Assembly (NCBI RefSeq): GCF_000513115.1
Contig: NZ_BAUU01000003.1
Coordinates: 62,001-126,000 of the forward strand
DNA length: 64,000 nt
From: Halalkalibacter hemicellulosilyticusJCM 9152
GTDB taxonomy: Bacteria > Bacillota > Bacilli > Bacillales > Bacillaceae_D
Direction of reading: 5' to 3'
In this document: positions 13,344 through 22,319 of the stretch, one piece after another
How the letters are laid out: each line of letters begins with the position of its first letter
Numbering within the stretch: position 1 is the stretch's first letter
Made by a program: the position numbers and the translations under genes
Notes under the pieces: model-generated
The model's database searches: none
Seen by the model: the letters and a program-made list of their open reading frames with translations, nothing else
What the model was told of the DNA's origin: nothing

Positions 13344-14222
13344 ATGAAAAGTATGACAGGATTCGGTTCTGCTCGAGTTGAATACGGAGAATGCCAAATT
13401 GTCATTGAAACGAGGTCGGTCAATCAACGTTTTTTTGATTGTCAGGTACGACTGTTTCAGTCAGCACCATCTCTTGAAGATGCAATTGCAAAAAGGGTTA
13501 AGAGTTTAATCATTCGTGGAAAAGTCGAGGTTTTTGTTCGAATAGAGGGTGAGTTAGGGGCAAGTCAAGAACTAAAAGTAGACGAATTATTAGTTGATCA
13601 ATATATAGCGACCTTTCATGAGATTCGAAAAAAAGAAAAAAATTCGCTTCCATTAGATATTAATCGATTGCTCATGAATGAATCGTTAGTGCGTATTGCT
13701 CATCAAGAGCAGTCGTTTACTGACGAATTTGAGCGCTATGTTCTAGAAGGAGTGGATCAAGCATTACAATCATTAGTGACAATGAGGGAACAGGAAGGAA
13801 ACGCTTTGTTGCTTAATATTAAGCACGAGATTGAGCAAGTGACTAATCATTGTGATCGTATTGCAGAAGTGCTTCCTCGATTATTAGATGAATATAAAAA
13901 TCGATTACACGCTCAAATCAATACGTTAGTTGCCAGTCATGAAATAGATGAGTCACGTATTTTGACGGAGGTAGCGTTGTTAGCGGATAAAGTTGACATA
14001 AGTGAGGAAATGGTTCGTTTAAAGACGCATATTCAACAATTTCATCGTTATTGTCAATTGAGTGAACCTATTGGGAGAAGGTTGGATTTTTTAATTCAGG
14101 AAATGAATCGGGAAGTGAATACAATCGGTTCAAAGGCGAGTGATTCCTTTATTAGACAAGAAGTGGTTGAGATGAAAGGTCATCTAGAAAAGGTGAAAGA
14201 ACAAGTACAAAATATAGAATAA
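13344..14222 (+). CDS. yicC: YicC-family endoribonuclease (YloC)
   Basis: 292-residue YicC/YloC protein, a family shown to have endoribonuclease activity in RNA turnover. It opens MKSMTGFGSA, the family signature, and carries the C-terminal DUF1732 region with DFLIQEMNREVNTIGSKA. The start at 13344 matches that signature; 32 further codons upstream are open but unlike the family and run back into a hairpin. It heads the conserved yicC-remA-gmk-rpoZ-coaBC-priA block. The middle is rich in charged helices. Confidence 0.93.
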   Translation: MKSMTGFGSARVEYGECQIVIETRSVNQRFFDCQVRLFQSAPSLEDAIAKRVKSLIIRGKVEVFVRIEGELGASQELKVDELLVDQYIATFHEIRKKEKNSLPLDINRLLMNESLVRIAHQEQSFTDEFERYVLEGVDQALQSLVTMREQEGNALLLNIKHEIEQVTNHCDRIAEVLPRLLDEYKNRLHAQINTLVASHEIDESRILTEVALLADKVDISEEMVRLKTHIQQFHRYCQLSEPIGRRLDFLIQEMNREVNTIGSKASDSFIRQEVVEMKGHLEKVKEQVQNIE

Positions 14223-14311
14223 TCTAGAAATATTCAGCCATTTCGTATATAGTAAGAATAGTTTGGATAACAATGGAGGGGAAAAGAGCCTTTCCAAAAG
14301 TGGGGGTCTAT

Positions 14312-14575
14312 ATGAATATAAAATTAATTAACATCGGCTTTGGAAATATTGTTTCAGCAAATCGAATTATTTCGATCGTGAGTCCAGAGTCGGCACCAAT
14401 CAAACGAATCATTCAAGATGCGCGCGACCGAAATATGTTAATTGATGCTACATATGGACGACGCACTCGTGCGGTTATTATTGCGGATAGTGATCACGTT
14501 ATTCTAAGTGCGGTACAACCAGAAACAGTGGCACAACGATTAACAACAAAAGAAGAAGGTTCTGAAGAGTCTTAA
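14312..14575 (+). CDS. remA: Extracellular matrix regulator RemA (YlzA)
   Basis: 87-residue DUF370 DNA-binding protein. In B. subtilis it activates biofilm matrix operons and osmoprotection genes. The product starts [19 protein letters not shown] and keeps the [20 protein letters not shown] core. ATG 14312 follows GGGGGT; 13 open codons upstream are probably not translated. It sits between yicC and gmk as in other Bacilli. Confidence 0.95.
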   Translation: MNIKLINIGFGNIVSANRIISIVSPESAPIKRIIQDARDRNMLIDATYGRRTRAVIIADSDHVILSAVQPETVAQRLTTKEEGSEES

Positions 14576-14613
14576 TAAGTAGGACAGGGGCTACATAGAT
14601 GTAGGAGGTACTC

Positions 14614-15228
14614 ATGAGAAAAGAGAAAGGTCTTTTACTTGTATTGTCTGGTCCAGCTGGTGTTGGAAAAGGAACAGTATGTTCAGCTTTGCGCGAACAA
14701 GAAACTGATATTCAATATTCCGTTTCTGCCACAACGAGGGCACCGCGTGATGGTGAAGTGAATGGCATTAACTATTTCTTTAAGTCAAGAGAAGAATTTA
14801 AAGAAATGATTGCACAAGATCGATTACTTGAATGGGCAGAATATGTCGGTAACTTTTACGGTACACCGATTGATTACGTTCAAGAAACGTTAAACAATGG
14901 TAAAGATATTATTTTAGAAATAGAAGTACAAGGAGCATTAAAGGTGAAGGAGCGGTTTCCAGAAGGTGTCTTCATCTTTCTCATGCCACCGAGTTTAGCG
15001 GAATTGCGAAATCGTATTGTCGGTCGTGGCACGGAGACAGTAGATGTCATTAATGAACGGATGAATGTTGCAAAAGAAGAAATTGATATGATGAAAAACT
15101 ATGACTATGTTGTGGAAAATGACCAAGTGGAGCTTGCGGTCGAACGTATTAAGTCAATAGTTATAGCGGAACATTGTAAAAGAGAACGATTAATTGAAAA
15201 ATATAAGGAACTTGTGGAGGTAAATTAA
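14614..15228 (+). CDS. gmk: Guanylate kinase
   Basis: Phosphorylates GMP to GDP. The 204 residues have the P-loop GPAGVGKGT near residues 12-20 and the GMP-binding region [21 protein letters not shown] (split as [11 protein letters not shown] and YFF). GGAGG lies seven bases upstream of the ATG. The TAA overlaps the rpoZ ATG (TAATG), suggesting coupled translation. The C-terminus contains the usual charged helix [10 protein letters not shown]. Confidence 0.97.
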   Translation: MRKEKGLLLVLSGPAGVGKGTVCSALREQETDIQYSVSATTRAPRDGEVNGINYFFKSREEFKEMIAQDRLLEWAEYVGNFYGTPIDYVQETLNNGKDIILEIEVQGALKVKERFPEGVFIFLMPPSLAELRNRIVGRGTETVDVINERMNVAKEEIDMMKNYDYVVENDQVELAVERIKSIVIAEHCKRERLIEKYKELVEVN

Positions 15229-15461
15229 TGTTATATCCATCGATTGATTCATTGCTTGAAAAATTGGATTCGAAATATACACTTGTAACCGTATCAGCTA
15301 AACGTGCTAGAGAAATTCGTGAAAATGAAAAGCGTACTCCCCTTGTTGAAAGACCCGTATCTTATAAGCCGGTAGGTGTGGCATTAGAAGAGATTGTCCA
15401 TGATCACTTACGTTATGAACGCATAGAAGCGATCAGAGAAGAATACGGTAAGCATATTTAA
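15228..15461 (+). CDS. rpoZ: DNA-directed RNA polymerase omega subunit
   Basis: 77-residue RNA polymerase omega subunit, which helps assemble beta-prime. It shows the family core [23 protein letters not shown] and [10 protein letters not shown]. The start overlaps the gmk stop. An intrinsic terminator follows within 12 bases, so the yicC-remA-gmk-rpoZ unit can end here. Confidence 0.96.
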   Translation: MLYPSIDSLLEKLDSKYTLVTVSAKRAREIRENEKRTPLVERPVSYKPVGVALEEIVHDHLRYERIEAIREEYGKHI

Positions 15462-15471
15462 AGGGATTAGA

Positions 15472-15512
15472 AGGTGTCTCATAAGGTTGCAAACCTTTGA
15501 GACACCTCATTT
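15472..15512 (+). terminator. Intrinsic terminator after rpoZ (family D hairpin)
   Basis: Stem AGGTGTCTCATAAGG / CCTTTGAGACACCT (one mismatch region) followed by CATTTTCATTT. Similar GGTGT...ACACC hairpins occur after spoVM and rplS and upstream of smc. Confidence 0.85.
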
Positions 15513-15595
15513 TCATTTAAGAGAAAAAGAAGCTTCACATAAGCTGCGAGTAAGTTGTAATAAGAAGATAGATTTTTTAAGGAGTGAAACGAAAA

Positions 15596-16798
15596 ATGAA
15601 GGGGAAGAATGTCGTACTAGCAGTTACAGGAGGAATTGCATCTTATAAAGCTGCAAACTTAACGAGTCAGCTCGTACAAAAAGGTGCAAATGTGAAAGTG
15701 ATGATGACTGAGTCTGCACAAAAATTTGTAACGCCCTTAACCTTTCAGGCATTATCACGTGGGCCTGTTTATGTTGATACATTTACTGAACCAGAGCCTG
15801 AGAAAATAGCTCATATTGATGTGGCCGATTGGGCAGATGTGATCATAATCGCTCCTGCGACAGCTAATATCATTGCTAAGCTCGCTCAAGGAATTGCTGA
15901 TGACTTCGTGACGACAAGCCTCCTTGCAACAAAGGCAGCGGTTTATATTGCACCGGCCATGAATGTTCACATGTATGAACACCCGGCAGTCCAGCGTAAT
16001 ATGGCTTTATTACGACAAGATGGTTTTTCATTTATTGAAGGAGAAGAAGGGTATCTTGCCTGTGGATGGGTTGGAAAAGGACGAATGGCAGAGCCTGAAG
16101 TGATTCTTGATGTATTAGATAAGCATTTCAATCGCTCACAATTACTACAAGGTAAGAAAGTCGTTATTACTGCTGGGCCGACACAAGAAAAAATCGACCC
16201 TGTACGTTACTTTACTAATCAGTCTTCAGGAAAAATGGGTTATGCAATAGCTGAGGCTGCGAAACAATTAGGAGCTGAAGTAACGCTCATTTCCGGCCCG
16301 ACCTCCTTACAATATCCTTCTGGAGTTAAAGTCGTTGCCATTACGTCGGCAGAGGAGATGTATCATGCAGTTGATGAGGCATTTACACATTCAGATATTC
16401 TTATTAAAGCAGCAGCAGTGGCTGATTATACTCCGAAAGTCGTATATGATCAAAAAAGAAAGAAACAGCAAGATGAATGGTCCATTGAAATGGAACGTAC
16501 CGTTGATATTCTTCAAACGATCTCTACAAAGAAATCACCTTCACAAGTAATCGTTGGTTTTGCTGCGGAATCAGAAAAGGTAGTTGAGTATGCGAAGAAG
16601 AAACTTGAAAAGAAGAACTTAGATTTAATCGTAGCTAATAATATAAGTGAAGTAGGGTCTGGGTTTAAAGGTGATACAAATCAAATTACCATTATTCATA
16701 GAAACGGTGAAATGAAACCATTTCCATTGCTTTCGAAACAGGAAGCGGCTTTTCGTATTTTAGAAGAGACAATGCTGTACATGAAGAAGGTGCACTAA
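15596..16798 (+). CDS. coaBC: Bifunctional phosphopantothenoylcysteine decarboxylase / phosphopantothenate-cysteine ligase
   Basis: Catalyses two coenzyme A steps: joining cysteine to 4'-phosphopantothenate (CoaB) and decarboxylating the product (CoaC, FMN). The N-terminal flavoprotein domain has LAVTGGIASYKA, IIAPATANIIAKLAQGIADD and the PAMNVHMYEHP motif. The C-terminal CoaB half begins near residue 185 with VVITAGPTQEKIDPVRY and continues through SSGKMGYAIAEAA. ATG 15596 follows AAGGAG by 11 bases; GTG 15584 overlaps that signal and is disfavoured. The 400 residues are normal. Confidence 0.95.
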   Translation: MKGKNVVLAVTGGIASYKAANLTSQLVQKGANVKVMMTESAQKFVTPLTFQALSRGPVYVDTFTEPEPEKIAHIDVADWADVIIIAPATANIIAKLAQGIADDFVTTSLLATKAAVYIAPAMNVHMYEHPAVQRNMALLRQDGFSFIEGEEGYLACGWVGKGRMAEPEVILDVLDKHFNRSQLLQGKKVVITAGPTQEKIDPVRYFTNQSSGKMGYAIAEAAKQLGAEVTLISGPTSLQYPSGVKVVAITSAEEMYHAVDEAFTHSDILIKAAAVADYTPKVVYDQKRKKQQDEWSIEMERTVDILQTISTKKSPSQVIVGFAAESEKVVEYAKKKLEKKNLDLIVANNISEVGSGFKGDTNQITIIHRNGEMKPFPLLSKQEAAFRILEETMLYMKKVH

Positions 16799-16799
16799 G

Positions 16800-19196
16800 A
16801 TGTATGCCAAAGTCATTGTTGATGTTCCATCTGCTCAAACTGATCGTCAATTTGATTATGAAATTCCTGATAATTGGAAAAGTATTGTTCAACCAGGTAT
16901 GCGTGTTGTCGTACCATTTGGCCCTAGAAAAATACAAGGTTTTGTTATGTCCATTTCTGAGCAATCGTCGTATGAGCAAACGAAAGCCGTTGTTGAGTTA
17001 TTGGATGCTGAGCCGATTTTAGCTGATGAGTTTCTTCAGCTAGGTAATTGGTTAGCTGAAGAAACTCTTAGCTTTAAAGTTTCTGCCTATCAATTAATGA
17101 TTCCCGCTGCTTTAAGAACGAAGGTGAGAAAGCAATTAAAAGCGAATGAAATAGATAGCCTCCCCCCTCATCTACGGCGATTGTTTGATCAAGGGAAGGT
17201 CTATCAATGGGATGATCTTATAAAAGAGGGTGCTTCCGTTCTATCTGATGTACAGGCGGAGGTTAAGAAGGGCACGTTAGAAGTAGAGTATGTTGTACTT
17301 GAGAAAGGAAAAACGAAAACGCAACGTTTAGTTCAGCTTAACATGTCATTAGAACAAGCTTTATCGTTGCTAACGAAACGAGCCAATAAGCAAATAGAGC
17401 TTGTCCATATTTTAAGTAGACAGCCAGCTCCTATTTCGATTCAAGCTTTATTAGAAGAAGGACAAACAACACATGCTTCATTAAAGCCTTTGCGTGAAAA
17501 AGGAATTATTAAGGAAGTTGATCAAGAGGTTTACCGAGACCCCTTATCTGGTCTGCAATTTGAACGAACAGAGCCATTAAAATTGACGAATCAGCAGCAA
17601 CAGGTTGTAGATCAAGTGAATCCTTGTATCCAAAAAGAAAAGCATGATGTTTTTTTATTACATGGTGTGACTGGTAGTGGTAAGACGGAAGTGTATTTAC
17701 AAGTTATTCAACAAGCGCTAGATCTTCAAAAAGAGGCGATTATGCTCGTGCCAGAAATTTCGTTAACACCACAAATGGTGAATCGGTTTAAAGGTCGTTT
17801 TGGTTCAGAAGTAGCCGTTTTGCATTCTGGCTTATCAATGGGAGAGAAGTATGATGAATGGCGAAAAATTAAACGAAAAGAAGTGAAAGTTGTTGTTGGT
17901 GCTCGTTCGGCGATCTTTGCTCCGTTTGATCGTTTAGGTATGATTATCATTGACGAAGAGCATGAAACAAGCTATAAGCAAGAGGAGAATCCACGATATC
18001 ATGCTCGAGATGTTGCTATATGGCGTGCGCAATATCATCAATGCCCTGTTATATTAGGTAGTGCTACTCCATTGCTTGAAACGTATGCACGCGCGAAAAA
18101 AGAAGTCTATCATCTATTAACGTTAGATGAACGAGTTCAGAATCGTAAAATGCCAGCAGTACATATAGTCGATATGAGAGAGGAGCTTCGAGAGGGTAAT
18201 CGTTCGATGTTCTCTACAGTTCTTTTTGAAAAATTAAAAGATCGTGTAGCTAATGGAGAACAAAGCGTGCTTTTCTTAAATCGAAGGGGACATTCTACGT
18301 TCGTTATGTGCCGAGATTGTGGATATGTTGCCACATGTGAATCTTGCGATATTTCACTTACGTATCATCGTAGTCAAAATCGGTTAAAATGCCATTATTG
18401 TGGTCATGAAGAATCTATGCCACGTACGTGCAAATCATGTGGAAGTGAGCATATTCGCTTCTTTGGGTCAGGTACTCAAAAGGTTGAAGAAGAATTGACT
18501 CGAGTATTGCCAGAAGCAAGAGTGATTCGCATGGATGTTGATACGACACGTAAAAAAGGGTCACACGAACGGCTATTATCAGCATTTGAAAAAAAACAAG
18601 CTGATATCTTGCTTGGGACACAGATGATTGCGAAAGGACTAGATTTTCCATCGATTACATTAGTCGGTGTATTAGCAGCGGATTCAATGCTTCATATTCC
18701 TGATTTTCGTTCTGCAGAACGAACGTTTCAATTACTCGAACAAGTCAGTGGACGGGCAGGTCGCCATGAACTTACTGGTGAAGTTGTCATTCAATCGTAT
18801 TCACCAGAACATTATAGTATTGATCTTGTTAAAGCACATGATTATCAAGCTTTTTTTCAAACAGAAATGAACCAAAGAAAGTTTGGACAGTATCCTCCTT
18901 ATGTGTATATGACTCTTATAACGATATCTCACCAAGAGTTAATGAAGGTGATAGATGTTGCAGAAACCGTGGTTGCTTTTTTAAGAAGAGAATTATCAAC
19001 GGAAACAACTGTGTTAGGGCCTGTTGCTTCTCCGTTAGCGCGTATAAAGGATAGATATCGTTATCAATGCATGATAAAATACAAAAACGAACCAAAGCTT
19101 AGAAAGGTGTTAGTTGAAATTAGAGAGCACTATCAGCGTGAGTTAAATAAAGGCTTACAGCTAACTATTGATCTTCAACCATATTTATTTACATAA
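16800..19196 (+). CDS. priA: Primosomal protein N' (replication restart helicase)
   Basis: Superfamily 2 DNA helicase that reloads the replisome at stalled forks. The 798 residues begin with the PriA DNA-binding domain (MYAKVIVDVPSAQTDRQFDY). Walker A GVTGSGKTEV lies near 290, with a DEEH box and helicase motif LLGTQMIAKGLDFP. A zinc-binding insert of eight cysteines (about 504-551) begins CRDCGYVATCESC and continues with CHYCGHEES and CKSCGS. It starts one base after coaBC. The def gene found next to priA in B. subtilis is missing; fmt follows directly. Confidence 0.97.
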   Translation: MYAKVIVDVPSAQTDRQFDYEIPDNWKSIVQPGMRVVVPFGPRKIQGFVMSISEQSSYEQTKAVVELLDAEPILADEFLQLGNWLAEETLSFKVSAYQLMIPAALRTKVRKQLKANEIDSLPPHLRRLFDQGKVYQWDDLIKEGASVLSDVQAEVKKGTLEVEYVVLEKGKTKTQRLVQLNMSLEQALSLLTKRANKQIELVHILSRQPAPISIQALLEEGQTTHASLKPLREKGIIKEVDQEVYRDPLSGLQFERTEPLKLTNQQQQVVDQVNPCIQKEKHDVFLLHGVTGSGKTEVYLQVIQQALDLQKEAIMLVPEISLTPQMVNRFKGRFGSEVAVLHSGLSMGEKYDEWRKIKRKEVKVVVGARSAIFAPFDRLGMIIIDEEHETSYKQEENPRYHARDVAIWRAQYHQCPVILGSATPLLETYARAKKEVYHLLTLDERVQNRKMPAVHIVDMREELREGNRSMFSTVLFEKLKDRVANGEQSVLFLNRRGHSTFVMCRDCGYVATCESCDISLTYHRSQNRLKCHYCGHEESMPRTCKSCGSEHIRFFGSGTQKVEEELTRVLPEARVIRMDVDTTRKKGSHERLLSAFEKKQADILLGTQMIAKGLDFPSITLVGVLAADSMLHIPDFRSAERTFQLLEQVSGRAGRHELTGEVVIQSYSPEHYSIDLVKAHDYQAFFQTEMNQRKFGQYPPYVYMTLITISHQELMKVIDVAETVVAFLRRELSTETTVLGPVASPLARIKDRYRYQCMIKYKNEPKLRKVLVEIREHYQRELNKGLQLTIDLQPYLFT

Positions 19197-19229
19197 AGAT
19201 CGTTATTGAAGAAAGAAGGCGGTTAAAAA

Positions 19230-20174
19230 ATGAAAATAGTATTTATGGGGACGCCGGATTTTGCGGTTCCTGTATTACGTTCGTTAGTAGAATCAAATCA
19301 TGAAGTAGTTGCAGTAGTTACGCAACCAGATCGTCCAGTAGGGCGAAAAAAAATACTAACCCCCCCTCCAGTTAAAGTCGAAGCACTTGCACATGGAATT
19401 TCTGTATTACAGCCAGAAAAGGTAAAGGATATGCCAGAGGTGGAAAAGGTGCTTGAATTTGAGCCAGATTTAATTGTAACGGCGGCCTTTGGTCAAATTT
19501 TGCCGAAAGAATTGTTGGAATATCCAACGTTAGGCTGTATTAATGTACACGCTTCGTTATTGCCGAAGTATCGAGGAGGTGCCCCGATTCATCAAGCGAT
19601 TATTGATGGTGAAAAGGAAGCAGGAGTAACGATTATGTACATGGTTGAAAAATTAGATGCAGGAGATATGCTTTCTTATGTGAAGGTTCCAATAGAAGAG
19701 CATGACCATGTTGGAACATTACATGATAAGTTAAGTAAAGAGGGGGCAAGGCTGCTATTGTCAACTATTCCTAATATCGTTAGTGGCAAGGCTAAAGCGA
19801 TCCCACAAGATGAATCTCAAGTGACTTTTGCTCATAACATTACAAGAGAAATGGAGAAGATTAATTGGGAGCAATCAGGTGAAGAAATTTATAATCATAT
19901 TAGAGGTCTCCATCCATGGCCAGTTGCATACACAAAGTTAAATGATAAAGGTCTTAAAGTGTGGTGGGGAGAGAAGGTTTCAAAACAAGGAAACTTTGAA
20001 CCAGGTGTTATTGAAAGAATTGAGGAAGATGGAATAATCGTTGCTACTGGAAATACAACTTCTATCAAAATAACTGATTTACAACCAGCAGGTAAGAAAA
20101 GGATGGATGGTTCAGCATTTATCCGAGGTGCAGGGGCATCTCTTACAGTTGGAATGAGGGTTGGAGATGAGTAA
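19230..20174 (+). CDS. fmt: Methionyl-tRNA formyltransferase
   Basis: Formylates initiator Met-tRNA using 10-formyl-THF. The 314-residue protein opens [19 protein letters not shown]. It has the folate/catalytic block [17 protein letters not shown] with the family Asn-His pair, then a C-terminal OB-like domain with [19 protein letters not shown] precedes the ATG. The stop overlaps the rsmB start by eight bases. Confidence 0.97.
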   Translation: MKIVFMGTPDFAVPVLRSLVESNHEVVAVVTQPDRPVGRKKILTPPPVKVEALAHGISVLQPEKVKDMPEVEKVLEFEPDLIVTAAFGQILPKELLEYPTLGCINVHASLLPKYRGGAPIHQAIIDGEKEAGVTIMYMVEKLDAGDMLSYVKVPIEEHDHVGTLHDKLSKEGARLLLSTIPNIVSGKAKAIPQDESQVTFAHNITREMEKINWEQSGEEIYNHIRGLHPWPVAYTKLNDKGLKVWWGEKVSKQGNFEPGVIERIEEDGIIVATGNTTSIKITDLQPAGKKRMDGSAFIRGAGASLTVGMRVGDE

Positions 20175-21516
20175 GCTCGTACGTGAAGTGGCACTAGATG
20201 CTTTATTACAAGTGGAAGAGAATCAAGCTTACAGTCATTTGTTATTAAATCAAAAAGTTAAAGAAAATCATTTTTCAAAGCAGGATGTAGGCTTGATGAC
20301 AGAAATGATTTATGGAACCATTCAACGGAAAAATACACTGGATTATTATTTAACACCATATGTTAAACATGGATTTGAATCAATTGAGCAATGGGTTCAC
20401 GTTCTATTACGTTTATCAGTTTATCAAATGGTATTTTTAGACCGTGTCCCTGATAGAGCCGTTATCCATGAAGCGGTTACGATCGCCTCAAAACGTGGTC
20501 ATCGAGGAATTAGTGGGATGGTGAATGGTATTTTACGTTCCTTTCAACGTCAGGGGCCCTAGTTTCATTCTATAAAAAACAAGAAAAAAGCTATGGCACT
20601 TGAGTTAAGCTTTCCCAAATGGCTCATTTCGAGATGGATTGAGCAATATGGCGAAGAAGAAACAATGAAGATCTGTCAAATGAGTCATCGTCCCCCAGCA
20701 GTCACGGTTCGTGTAAACCGAATGAAATCAACAGTAGCAGATGCTTTAGAAGCACTGCAAAACGAAGGAATTGTTGTAGAAAGAGGGCATTTGTCTGAAG
20801 ACGGATTAATTGTAAAGACTGGACATGTTTTCACTACAAATGCATATCGAAACGGTCTGATTACGGTTCAGGACGAAAGCTCAATGCTCGTTGCAAGAGC
20901 ACTTGATGTGAAAGAAGGTATGGAAGTTATCGATGCTTGTGCAGCACCAGGTGGAAAAACGACTCATATTGCAGAAAGGATGAATAACGTCGGTCGCTTG
21001 TACTCATTTGACTTACATGAGCATAAAATTTCTCTTATTCGTGAACAAACAGCCCGTCTTGGATTAACAAATGTGAAGGCAGTGGCCTTTGATGCGAGGA
21101 AGATTGATGAATATGTCGGAGAGAAGCAATTTGATCGTGTATTAGTAGATGCACCGTGCTCAGGTTTTGGGGTGATTCGTCGCAAGCCTGATATTAAATG
21201 GAACAAAAAACCTTCAGATATTGCAGCGATTCAGTCCGTTCAAATGGAATTGCTTTCTGCGTTGAGTAAGCACGTGAAAAAAGGTGGAAAAATCCTTTAC
21301 AGTACATGTACAATTGATAAAGAGGAAAATGAAGGAACAGTCGAGAATTTCATAAAGAATCATCCGGAGTTTCAGTTAGATCAATCATTACCAGCAAGGT
21401 TGCCTGAGAAGCTTAGTGAAAGTGGGCGTATTAAGACAGGAATGGTTACCATTTTGCCTCACGATTTTGAAACAGATGGTTTTTTTATTGCCTGTTTTGA
21501 AAAGGTGAAAGATTGA
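20167..21516 (+). pseudogene. rsmB: 16S rRNA (cytosine-967-C5) methyltransferase, interrupted by an in-frame stop (likely sequence error)
   Basis: RsmB/Sun: an N-terminal NusB-like RNA-binding domain (about 1-130) followed by a SAM-dependent m5C methyltransferase domain (DACAAPGGKTTHIAE, DAPCSGFG with a cysteine, YSTCTID with the second cysteine). A TAG at 20560-20562 splits the frame, but both sides are in the same frame. Restoring one base each to the G, C and T runs at about 20550-20565 would read R-Q-G-A-P-S-F-H-S-I and keep family spacing, so three nearby homopolymer undercalls are a possible explanation. A plain nonsense substitution is another. Total length is about 449 aa, typical. 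rlmN, the next gene in B. subtilis, is absent. Confidence 0.88.
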
Positions 21517-21563
21517 ACGAACACCATTCGGGTGTTTTAGAGATGAGAAGAGGTGATTAGGAG

Positions 21564-22319
21564 ATGGAGTTTGCATTTCAAACAGATTCTGGAATGGTGC
21601 GACCACATAATGAAGATAGTGGCGGTATTTTTAAAAATAACGTTGGTATTTTGGCTATTGTAGCTGATGGTATGGGAGGACACCAAGCAGGAGATGTTGC
21701 TAGCTCAATGACAACAGATTATTTTCGTTCTCTTTGGGAGCAAAAGGAAGAAAAGATGACGATCGATGAATCAGAAAAATGGCTAATCGATCATTTTAAC
21801 AAATTAAATGAAAAGCTATTTCACCACGCAAACGAACATGAAGAATGTAAAGGTATGGGGACGACATTGGTAGTCGCCTTATGTACGAGTGAATATGTAT
21901 CGATTGCTCATATCGGTGATAGTCGTGCCTATGTACAAAATCAAGATGGTTTTCAATTAAAGACAAACGATCATTCACTCGTACAGGAGCTTGTCAATAC
22001 CGGACAAATTTCAGAAGAGGAAGCAGAGCATCACCCACGTCGAAATGTACTTTTACGTGCACTTGGTACAGGGCTTGATATAAAAGTAGATGTTTCTACC
22101 TTTCAAGCAGACGAGAGTGATTACGTTCTTCTCTGTTCAGATGGTTTGACAAATAAGCTTTCAATAGAGGATATTGAGGAACAGCTACAAGCGCATGAGG
22201 AAATAGAACAAAAGGCAAATAAATTGATTCAACTTGCTAATGAACGTGGTGGCGAAGACAACATTACAGTTGCCATCATTTCAATGTCTTTAGTAAGGTC
22301 CGATGGGAGTTCGAGCTAA
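21564..22319 (+). CDS. prpC: PP2C-family protein serine/threonine phosphatase
   Basis: Metal-dependent PP2C phosphatase that reverses PrkC phosphorylation. The 251 residues carry the metal-binding blocks VADGMGGHQAGDVAS (about 34-48), AHIGDSRAYV, VLLCSDGLTNKL and GGEDNITVAII. It starts behind TTAGGAG, and the TAA overlaps the prkC ATG (TAATG). Strict pairing with prkC is conserved in Firmicutes and indicates coupled expression. Confidence 0.96.
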   Translation: MEFAFQTDSGMVRPHNEDSGGIFKNNVGILAIVADGMGGHQAGDVASSMTTDYFRSLWEQKEEKMTIDESEKWLIDHFNKLNEKLFHHANEHEECKGMGTTLVVALCTSEYVSIAHIGDSRAYVQNQDGFQLKTNDHSLVQELVNTGQISEEEAEHHPRRNVLLRALGTGLDIKVDVSTFQADESDYVLLCSDGLTNKLSIEDIEEQLQAHEEIEQKANKLIQLANERGGEDNITVAIISMSLVRSDGSSS

